From contig CM038706.1 of assembly GCA_021613375.1 (NCBI GenBank), positions 27,779,866-27,843,865 on the forward strand: a stretch of 64,000 bases of DNA, read 5' to 3'. This stretch comes from Megaleporinus macrocephalus. Lineage: Eukaryota > Chordata > Actinopteri > Characiformes > Anostomidae. The position numbers were made by a program, and so were the translations under genes. The notes under the pieces were generated by a model. It searched no databases. It saw nothing but the letters and a program-made list of their open reading frames with translations, and was not told where the DNA came from. This document shows positions 48,401 to 64,000 of the stretch, in pieces (position 1 is the stretch's first letter; the number at the start of each line of letters is the position of its first letter).

Positions 48401-49001
48401 CTTGATTGTTCAGAGCTGATGAGGATGCTGGAGTGATGTGAAATACATCACTGATTGTGATCTTTGGTGGATCCTGTTGAAATCAGGTAGACAGGTAATG
48501 TGTACCGACTGAGACAGCGCCAGATGTTAAAGCACACGCTTGCTTGTACTGGATGTGTGTTGCAAGACAGCTATTTTCAGGCACTGAGGCATTTGTTGGG
48601 GAACTAACTGCTTGTGGTGAAGCACCATCATTAAGAATATCTTTTCTTTGTGTCTGTCGTGTTCCTTTAAAGAAAACCAATGATCCTTTCCGTAGAATAA
48701 GAGACGATGATGTTGACGTGGACCCCCGCCTGGCAGACAACTCTTTCAATGCCAAGGTAGCTTACAGTAACTCTTCAACAGTCGTAACAGAAGTATTCAG
48801 ACTCTCTTGAACTCTTCATTGACTCTCCCTTTTATGTTTAAGCTGGGATCCAGAGGAGACTGGGGCGAGAAGGCCAACGACGTCCTAAAATTCACCAAAG
48901 GCAAGTCCTTCCGACACGAGAAGACCAAGAAGAAGCGTGGCAGCTACCGAGGAGGTGCCATTTCCACCACAGTGAACTCCATTAAGTTTGACAGTGACTG
49001 A
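40139..49001 (+). CDS. nolc1: Nucleolar and coiled-body phosphoprotein 1 (Nopp140)
   Basis: Complete; 928 residues (human 699). A nucleolar/Cajal-body chaperone that shuttles snoRNPs and links RNA polymerase I to processing. Exons: 40139-40249, 41649-41704, 41817-41971, 42532-42647, 42739-42859, 43206-43330, 43453-43579, 44423-44554, 44644-44706, 44825-45421, 46404-47219, 47702-47826, 48673-48756, 48843-49001; phases all agree. N-terminus: LisH-type helix pair ([17 protein letters not shown], about 8-37). Middle: alternating Lys/Ala/Pro-rich basic linkers and Ser/Asp/Glu clusters (for example [12 protein letters not shown]), typical CK2 targets; GPYSAVPPP matches the same spot in human. C-terminus: conserved SRP40 domain from [14 protein letters not shown] to NSIKFDSD. 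The two largest exons carry most of the extra length. Long frames antisense to or shifted against the repeats are codon-bias shadows. Confidence 0.96.
42043..42402. repeat. Probable hAT-like MITE in a nolc1 intron
   Basis: Starts near 'gttaataacagttctctt' with 'cagtcgattaagtgatcga' and ends near 'cagctcgagccctg', resembling degenerate ends of the hAT-like repeats elsewhere in the window. Boundaries are uncertain. Confidence 0.35.
42416..42448. repeat. (ATT)n microsatellite
   Basis: About eleven ATT units in the nolc1 intron between exons 41817-41971 and 42532-42647. Confidence 0.95.
43847..43928 (+). mobile_element. L2-LINE / V-SINE 3' tail
   Basis: Contains 'gatggactggtgacctgtcc', 'gtttcctgccttctgtcc', 'tgggctccagcacccccgtg' and 'accct', the conserved tail shared by L2-type LINEs and V-SINEs of fish. 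Only the tail is recognisable. In the 0.84-kb nolc1 intron before exon 44423-44554. Confidence 0.75.
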
Positions 49002-49474
49002 GATCAGAGCCCCTGACCATCCGTTTACTAACTCAAGTCAGGTCTGAGCCCTCTGCCTCACTTCCCATCCAACCTGGGCTTTTTTTTTTTTTTTTACTCA
49101 TCTAAACTGTGGTGTCGTGTCATAGGAACTGGCCGCTGGGCTTCTGCAGTGCTGGCCGCGTGTTGGCACTGTACTCAGACCAGTAAAAAGGAGTTAAAGA
49201 AGCCTGCAGCAGGCCAGAGCTGGACAGCAGTCACTTACATCAGTTCATCTCAGCTGAAGTTACATTAATCAGCCACAAGGTGGTGCCCCTCTGTTGTTTT
49301 TCCTCCTGCTTCACTGCATATTAATGTGATTTTGTTTTTGTTCCTGGTGACTAAGTACCACATTATTTTTGTCCATGTACGGCTATTATGTAAACTGTCT
49401 GGGAGGTTTATTTTTAAGTAACAGCTGTTTCTCCTTTATCGTACTAATTGCGGTTACGCTCCGATACGAGATGG

Positions 49475-49768
49475 ATTAAAGATTTCTTTTATATGTACAA
49501 TAGATTTGTTGGCGAGCCTAAGTTGAATGATGTGAAGTCCGTATTAGTGTAAATGTACTGTTAATGAAACAGATCGGTTCTTTAATAATGTGCAGTTTGA
49601 ATCTGATGATTTCTGTGAATTAGAAGTCTTAGAGATACCGCTGACTCTGGTACAGCAGAGCTCACACCTTTCACATCCTGGCAGTTTTAGTTTTTGGATT
49701 CTTATTTAACTTCCACAGCTATATTCTATATTTTCTTTCCTTGTTTCATGGAATAGTTTCTAATTAAA
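49475..49768 (+). terminator. nolc1: nolc1 poly(A) signals (candidates)
   Basis: No AATAAA was seen in the first 800 bases after the stop, but the common variant ATTAAA occurs at 49475-49480 and 49763-49768. The 3' UTR is then about 49002-49500 or 49002-49790, and includes a T run at 49081-49095. Confidence 0.4.
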
Positions 49769-50097
49769 ACTTGACTCCATCTTAACAGCCTGGATTTGAT
49801 CATGAATTCTGTTGCTCCTTCTGACCTCTCTTTGTTTTCGCCTAATTAGCAGAAGCTAGCAGCTCAGTCCCCAGAGCGCCACTTTCCAATAACCGTCTAG
49901 ACACACAGAGGAGCGTCTGAAAGCAAAACAGGACAGTCCTCCTTCTCAGTGTCCTGTAGACCCTCTCCAGTTTAGTGAAGCATCATTCATCCGTCCCGAG
50001 AGATGTTGGGATGCTGTGATACGACACTGTGATGTTGCTCTGAAAGGGTTTTATTTAATGTTGTGCTGCAACAGATATTCCATAATTCCAAAATGCA

Positions 50098-50225
50098 GTG
50101 ATTGTGCAGCTTAAGCTAGCCAAGATGGTGCTATGTAGTTGCTATGCTATTCCAAATGTTTGCTTAGATGTTGCAGTGGTATCTCATGTGGTTGCTAGAC
50201 GGTTGCTATGGTACATACAGCAGCC
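50098..50225. repeat. 'ggttgctagacggttgctatgg' degenerate tandem repeat
   Basis: Imperfect units like those at 33205-33385. Lies in the 4.4-kb spacer between the nolc1 and micu1 3' ends. The 128-codon frame at 50098-50484 is composed of this and the next repeat. Confidence 0.5.
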
Positions 50226-50329
50226 TTACAGGTTAATACTGGTAATATTTTCAGGGACTGTCATTTACAGAAATCTACCTGGAGTTTTATGTTCGGAGCT
50301 GCTGATTAATACGGCACGACATTTCAACC

Positions 50330-50665
50330 CCAGCGTAGCGTTAAAGGGAAACCTCACCAATTTCTACATGATTAAAAGGTGTAAACTGTTCAGTAGTGGT
50401 GGTAGGAACCAGGCGTCCACCTCTAACAGCTCCCTGATGGAAAGATATTATATGAAATGGAACGCTGCTGATGTTTCATTCTAGTTTTAATCAGTTTCTT
50501 TATGAATGCGTTCCTGGTGGTGGAGTATAAGCAGGGTGCTGAAATGGTCTCTAAAGAAAATGTCTATTTTTCAGATTTTCCACTATTTTACTGTCATCAC
50601 CCCAACCCACTCTGAATGACTCTTCACATCTCAATCACTGAATTACCCAGAAATGTTTAAACGAG
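50330..50665. repeat. Copy of the 'tggtaggaaccaggcgtcc' dispersed repeat
   Basis: Shares 'gtggtggtaggaaccaggcg' with copies near 8540, 34812, 35030 and 62061, and the trailing 'tctgaatgactcttcacatctcaa' with 62399-62425. The remainder of 50666-53050 shows no gene; it has low-complexity stretches and further diverged repeat words. Confidence 0.55.
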
Positions 50666-53053
50666 TGGAATCCCGCTTTATGTGAAACGCTGTGTCATTT
50701 AAGCTGGAGCGGAACAGTGGAATAGCAAGTTAGTGAATGAGAAGCTACTGCAGGGTTGTGAAACGAGAAACAATGGAACATCAAACTGCTCCAGAATTAA
50801 AACCTAGTACTTTTTCCTTTTGGCCTTCATGACGTGATGATGACATCATATCGGTATAATCTGTAGCCACTCAGCAACTGGGCAAACTACATTTAGGATG
50901 CTACATCTCTTATTTCATCACTGACTCTGGCACGAGTCGGCCCCAGAAAACCCCAATTCAGCTGGAGGTTCTAGTCCTTAAACATGGTTCTTTAAAAAAA
51001 AAATACTGTGGCGCCGCTGTAGGAGGCAAATGGGCAGATGTGTGTATATATATTTCTTTTTTATTATTATAGCTTTAGTGTCCCTTTAACGTTTCAGTCG
51101 AGTGACGAGTCTCTGCAGAACAGAAGTGTGTTTGGAAAATAACAGCAACACCAACCTGTACAGTTAAAAACTCATCATTATGATTGGACGAATGATATAT
51201 GCCCACTTACTCTCTTCTGTCCTCAATTTGAGTCAGAGTGTGCCTTTAAGGTCTTGGTCAGGTTTTAGTGAAAAGCCCCTGCTAACGTGCGTAATAGCGA
51301 CAGTTACCAGACCGTCTATCAGCTCAGTAGTGCTGTTTCAGCAGTCCTGCTTTGAGGCTGCTTTCACTGCTGTTCTATAGGAAGCGTGGTCACCTGCATG
51401 TGTTAGTCTTCCCCAGGGCGTTTGCACGACTGGCAGTAATGTATCTGCTGCAGGTGCATCATGCTGCAGAGGCCGTGGCGAAGTGCAAAGTGAAGTGCTG
51501 ACCTAACAGCAGAGGAGGCAGGACGCACAAGCCCACCAGCCACAACACTGTGACAAAAGAAGCTCAGTAGATGACTGAGTTAGGTTTCCTTCTCGCAGCC
51601 CATCTCGTCTTAAGTATTTCCTTGTAAACAATTATGATTCAGACGTTAGAGCATCTGTTGTTTTCATAAAAGACCTGTGATGTTTCAACTAATTTGCTTT
51701 CCTACAGAAAAAAATACACACACAACCTTTTTCCAGATGTAGCATTTTTTCACCAGGACCAGCACTACACACAAGATAACATCCCACAGTAAATAAAATG
51801 GCTGCATTTGTGTTGTAGATAGTCTGTATATTTCTGTTTAGTTAACAGTTTCACATAAAACCATTTATACTTACAGCTTACTTACAGACCTGACCTTTTG
51901 CTTACATCTTAACAGCTGTATATAATCAGGACAAAGCCAAATAATTGCAATCAGGTGATTATGTACTAATCGTGATGGGCCTCATCTTAAAACAGGGGCC
52001 CTGATGTTTGTTCTCATAGTGGTAGCTTATATAAGGCTTCTTCTATAGAGGAGTGTGTGTAAAGCAAGTTTACTGGGCCAAAAAAAAAGAAAGAGTTGCA
52101 TGCATTACTTATGTGTTATCACTCAGGTATGTGTCCCCCTTGTCTCAAAGCTTTTTTGTGTAAGTTTTGGGGATTTGGAGACCTCTCTGGTGGAAATGTT
52201 TAATTGCAATAGAAGGAAACATTTTTAACTGTTTGAAACTCAATTTCAGTTTCAGAATTCACTGTTTAGGGGTTCTGCCACTTTTACTGGTGTCTGAAAA
52301 CATAGTGCTTAAGATCCAGTATGCCTAAACAGTCCCACAACTCACTAAAATAAGTAGTGTACAATGTATACTAGGGGATACCCATAATGCACTGCACTGT
52401 TCTGCTTAAAGGTTCACAAGGATCCTGAGGAGGATTACTGAACCGCAAACTCAGCGGTTATAGTGGACTAATGGCACAATGTTTACACTGTCTATGGGAT
52501 CAAGTCTGCTGTTGTGCAGTTATGACCAAACAAGTATAAAATAAGCCCAATCAGCCTTTACGCCTGGGGACGGTGAGCCCCAAGTCTTGTTGGAATAGAG
52601 GGGTAGAGTGCTGGGTTAGGGCTACAGAGGCACGCTCCAAACAACAAACTTCCCAGAACATATGCAAACGTAAGTATTTTCTCCATTACAAACAAAATAA
52701 TTCATCTTTTTATTATTTAATTATTTATTAATTTAATATCACCTCAGGGTATTATGGTCCTTTTCTTCACAACAAACATAAAAAGCATGTTTGTTTATGT
52801 CTCGGTAGACAGCAAGCTAACCACTGTTTCACTGATACGCAAATATAGTCTGTTGGGGTGTTTTGATGTGAAATGGTTCACTGTATAGACACTTACTGCC
52901 TCTCAATGAGCTAAATTTCTTTAGTGGTTGTGATAGAAACCTTTTATTTATTGTATAAAACCAGCAGTGACCCCACACTGATTTAGATAAAATCCAAATA
53001 AGCACATTTTCATTGCGTACTGTTTTGATACAGAACTGTGGTGTACAGACATA

Positions 53054-54203
53054 GTGTGTCTGAAATCGCCTACTTCTCTACTACTCAGTAGTGAAATCAG
53101 TAGGCGAGCACGGCTAGTAAGTCCAAATACTCAGTAGGCACTGAGTAGTACTCGAACGGTACCCGGATGACCTTCTGAATCAGCAGACATTTTTATGTAT
53201 GCGGCCACAGCACACTGTGCTATCCCATGATTCACCTGAAGCTATGGTGAATTCAAAGCTGAGGAAAAAAAACAGTGAAAAGCAGTCCGTCAGCCGTGTG
53301 TACGTAGCTATGGCTAGTGAACTGCCACTACAGAAGTTAACGCTACTGCTGAGGTAAACAGTGATTAAGTTCCTCCTGATTGGTCTTCTCTGAGCTACAG
53401 CTCGATACAGTATGACTACATATTCAGACAAAAACGCAGAAAAAGTCACAAAAAGTATGTAATCTGTCAGTAAACGGGGCTTTTAAATGAATAGCGGGAC
53501 TTTTACGGTGGTGGTCTGACGTCTTGCTTTACAGGACGTTGGTAAGATGGTGGATGAAGTATGTCTGAGATAGTGTGGATACTAAGGGTGCGTCGGAAAT
53601 CTCGTACTGGTCAAGTACGTACTCAGTTGGAGCTGCGTCACTGCCTGTCCGTTAAAGCAGTTCGCTCTTTCAGTGTGCAAGTGTTTAGTATCCGCACAAC
53701 CTCGGACGCACTACGTCCACCATCTTACCAACGTCCTGTTCTGTGTGTTTGTCTGAATCTGTACTCACACAGTGTCGAGCTGTAGCTCGGAGAAAGAGGA
53801 ATTTAATCATTGTTTACCTCAGCAGCAGCGCTAACTTCTGTAGCAGCAGTTTACTAGCCGTAGCTACGTACACACAGCCGATGTACTTTTCATTGTTTTT
53901 TATCTCTGTGGCTCCGATGGAATCATGGGATAGGACAGTGTGCTGGGGCTGCGTACTTAAAAACTCTGCCGGTGCAGTACGTCATCTGGGGACTTTTTGG
54001 CGTACTGTTTGACGAGTACTGCGTATTCAGACACCCTAGTCGTTCTCACGCACTGCGTTTGCGTACTGTTCAGTGTGGAGGTACGTGATTTCAGACACAC
54101 CCTAAAACTCACCTACTTAAACTGCCTACTAGTTTGCCGCTCGAGCAGTATGTACTCGCTCTAATCTAGTACCTGCTAACTAGTAGGTGATTTGGGACGC
54201 ACC
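53054..54203. mobile_element. 1.15-kb foldback element with long inverted arms
   Basis: The ends are inverted (TGTGTCTGAAATCGCCTACT at the left against a right end whose complement reads GTGCGTCCCAAATCACCTAC). Much of the interior is also inverted: 53531-53550 is the exact complement of 53720-53739, and 53296-53310 of 53861-53875. The right arm is about 100 bases shorter in places, so arms carry indels. A third end-like sequence (gggtgcgtcggaaatctcgt, about 53587) sits near the centre. No transposase frame is visible. Probably a non-autonomous DNA transposon with very long TIRs. Confidence 0.75.
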
Positions 54204-54252
54204 CATACACTTCATTTACCACTCAGACACAGAAGACAGTCATGAAAAATGG

Positions 54253-54258
54253 TTTAAT
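54253..54258 (-). terminator. micu1: micu1 poly(A) signal (candidate)
   Basis: ATTAAA on the minus strand, about 1.07 kb after the micu1 stop; 54259-55326 is then 3' UTR. It contains no other gene; short minus frames at 54639-55185 lack motifs. Confidence 0.35.
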
Positions 54259-55326
54259 ATGGTTGATACACTCTTATACAATCATTCCATATCATCCAGA
54301 AGAGTATAATACACTGTAGAAGACAGGAGAAAGTGTCCGCGGAGTGATACATTAAATCACACTGTAATGCTGCGCTTTGGCCATTTAGTTCAGTTTCCCT
54401 CTGAGTTAGTGTCCCTCTGAGTTTTGTGCTGCAAACTTACGTCAGCATGCTCAACAAAGTATTGCAAGTACATGTATGATATGTGAGAGGATGAAGTACA
54501 GAGCTCTAAAGAGGAGTTTCCATTTGCAAAGCAGTGACACGGGTCGTTACAAAACTTAACAATCCAGTCAGTGCCTTCACTACTACTGCATAGCCAATTT
54601 CATATTAATTAATCATCCACAACATCTTGCTTGATTCATCAGTTTATACAGGAACACTCCAGCGGCTGTAGTAAACAGTCGAGTACCGCAGACAACGTTA
54701 TGCCTGTAGTTTGTGAAAGAACAGAAAACTTGTTGTCCTGAACATAATTAGAACAGAAGCCAATGGGAACGTGCTCCAGCATCTGCTCACTGGCTCCTCT
54801 CCTGTATGTGTGCTGAATTAACACCATTTCTGTTATTCTTTCTCTCTGTTCTCTTCTTTTACTAAACACAGAAAACATTTCTAAATGCCTGCCTATGGTA
54901 ATCAACCATATGCTACAGATGCACTTGTTCTCAGAACGGGCCGTAGGGGCACCCAGCCGGTCCAGATTTTTGCTCAATCTCTATGAGTTGCAAATTTGGT
55001 TGGATGAAAACCTGGACTGACTGCGAGTCCCTAAGGACGGGTAAGAGAATCACTACTTTAAACTGCCTTAACCCCGAAAAACACCCAGCGATACAGAGTA
55101 ACTCCATGAAAAAATAAATATCATTGGCGTAGTGTGCAGAGGCCCAACACGTACATACAAACACACGCTGCAGCGGTTTCCTCACGCAGGAGCTCTGGTA
55201 CCTACAGCACGCTCGCCTGACTGATCAGGCTTATCAGGTGAGACGTCTTGATGAGTCCGTTCCAAGTTCCTAAAGGAACCTAGTGACGCGAGCACACACT
55301 GAGCTGTCACCTCTCTCGCGTTCGCT

Positions 55327-62567
<7,241 letters not shown>

Positions 62568-63471
62568 CTGTGTGAGAAAAAGGTGGCAATAAAAGAAACG
62601 CTTATCACCTGGGTTTAAATCACAAAACACGGCGAGGGCAGCTCCTCTTTAACAGTGCCAAGACACATAAAATATTAAGCAAAAATGAAACAAAGCAATT
62701 AAGTACTACAATCAAGTAGTTACAATTAAGTGGCCCGATTTAAGTTATAATCAGATACCATCAGGCTCATGATTAAATATTTAAAAAGTTCCAGCGTGAT
62801 ATGAGCATCTAGTTTCAAAACCCTCTGCAAGAATATGAAGCTGTACGTGAAGTCTTTTCCCTCCAGGTCAGGAAGAACCTGAGATATACTCAGCACCAGA
62901 CATTACTGTAGCTGCTGACCTTCCACTGCTATATAGAGGTGATATATAAACCCAGTTTATGGAGAACGCCTACATAAATAAACAAGTACCAACAATGGTC
63001 TACGGCCATCACACTTTTCTATATAAAACACAATGACTTGTAAATTTATCACCTCTTATAAACCTGAGCCATAAATGATAAACAGTATAAAGAGGTTTAA
63101 GAAAAGACTGCATGCCTGTAGGTCACGATCGAGAACTGAATAAGAAACAAGGCTTTTCGTTATACAGAACACTGGGAAACAAGTTTTACCCCCAGTATGT
63201 AAGCAAGATTAACTTATTAAATCATTTAAAATGGAGCTAAATAGCATTACTAATCATATAATGTTCAATAAAGTAACTGATTTCTATAATAAACAAGTTT
63301 CTTTTCATCAGCACTGAGTATGAACTTTTACTGTATCTAGTTCAGGATCCAGCTCTAAATAACTACTTAGAATAGGAAGAGCAGTGCAACACAATGGGCT
63401 CAGTATGCATATGAGTAGTACATCTATGTAAAATATATACATCCTGCAGGACACATGGGTGTTGGTGTGTT

Positions 63472-63512
<41 letters not shown>

Positions 63513-64000
63513 AGAGGTATAGTTGGGGGACCACATGTCTTCACTAGTATAGTACAGTCTGATTTTTTTGGTAAAGTGAGGACATTTTTCTGGTCCTCAC
63601 TTTAGGACGTCATTTTCTCCAAAAATCAAAAAAAGTCTTTTGGATACTAAGGTTAAGGTTAGGTTTAGGTTTAGGTGTAGTATTATTTAGTTATAGGACA
63701 GCAAAGATCAATAGAACCCTATGGATGACCTCACTAATATAGTAAGACAAACGTGGGTGTCTGTGTGTGTGTGACTTCACTTTTATTAAGAATGATATTT
63801 AACAGGTGTCTAAAGTCTAAAAAAACACATTACAGCTAAAGCAGTGTTGAATGTTGTCCACTCAAAAGTCATTAGTCTTGTGTGTCATCTTACACTTGGG
63901 CTTGGACTGTTTATGAGCATCAGACGCTGCTGGAATTTATCATTTATATTACAAGCCATTTACACAGTTTAGCTGGGAGGCAGCAGAGTCTCTCAGCTTT
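62568..64000 (-). other. micu1: micu1 intron running off the window; no exon seen
   Basis: No sequence matching the upstream MICU1 exon was found before the right edge. It contains AT-rich unique DNA to 63460 and then the (GT)n element. Confidence 0.6.
63465..63760. repeat. (GT)n plus 'gtgaggac...gtcctcac' element, copy 2
   Basis: A (GT)n run at 63465-63508, then an exact 12-base inverted pair TAAAGTGAGGAC (63572-63583) / GTCCTCACTTTA (63593-63604), and a telomere-like run of degenerate GGTTAA/GGTTTA units at 63646-63680. Ends in another short GT run at about 63757. Confidence 0.7.

Noticed and set aside
63646..63680. Interstitial telomere sequence
   Set aside because: Only a few degenerate GGTTTA/GGTTAA units, no TTAGGG run, and inside a dispersed repeat.

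Overview
The window is vertebrate nuclear DNA, almost certainly from a ray-finned fish. Every gene is split into short exons with GT-AG introns. Teleost-style repeats fill the introns and spacers: Tc1-like and hAT-like remnants, a tRNA-derived SINE, an L2-type tail and many microsatellites. The species cannot be named from this sequence.

Layout. 1-2560: repeats and a GC-box promoter. 2588-18913 (+): an abcg2-type half ABC transporter. Its intron after exon 12 holds a 4.9-kb minisatellite, and the next expected exon (TM4 and most of TM5) is not visible. 21872-32661 (-): prosaposin (psap), complete, tail-to-tail with abcg2, with a 6-bp microexon in the saposin B region. 35443-39220 (-): mitochondrial ribosomal protein S6 (mrps6), with a probable distant terminal exon. 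40139-49001 (+): nolc1 (Nopp140), complete in 14 exons, divergent from mrps6 across about 0.9 kb. 55327-62567 (-): the last three coding exons of micu1; the gene continues beyond the right edge.

The products do not form one pathway: drug/lipid efflux, lysosomal sphingolipid activators, mitoribosome, nucleolar chaperone, mitochondrial calcium gatekeeper. In human PSAP and MICU1 lie close together on 10q22 and NOLC1 is on 10q24, so part of this order looks ancestral; ABCG2 (4q) and MRPS6 (21q) lie elsewhere.

No new multi-gene system was found. The best leads are the psap microexon next to a T23 splice tract, the missing abcg2 exon beside a minisatellite with 864- and 2205-bp higher-order repetition, an abcg2 protein lacking the usual cysteine loop, a 1.15-kb foldback element at 53054-54203, and the alternative mrps6 C-terminus.
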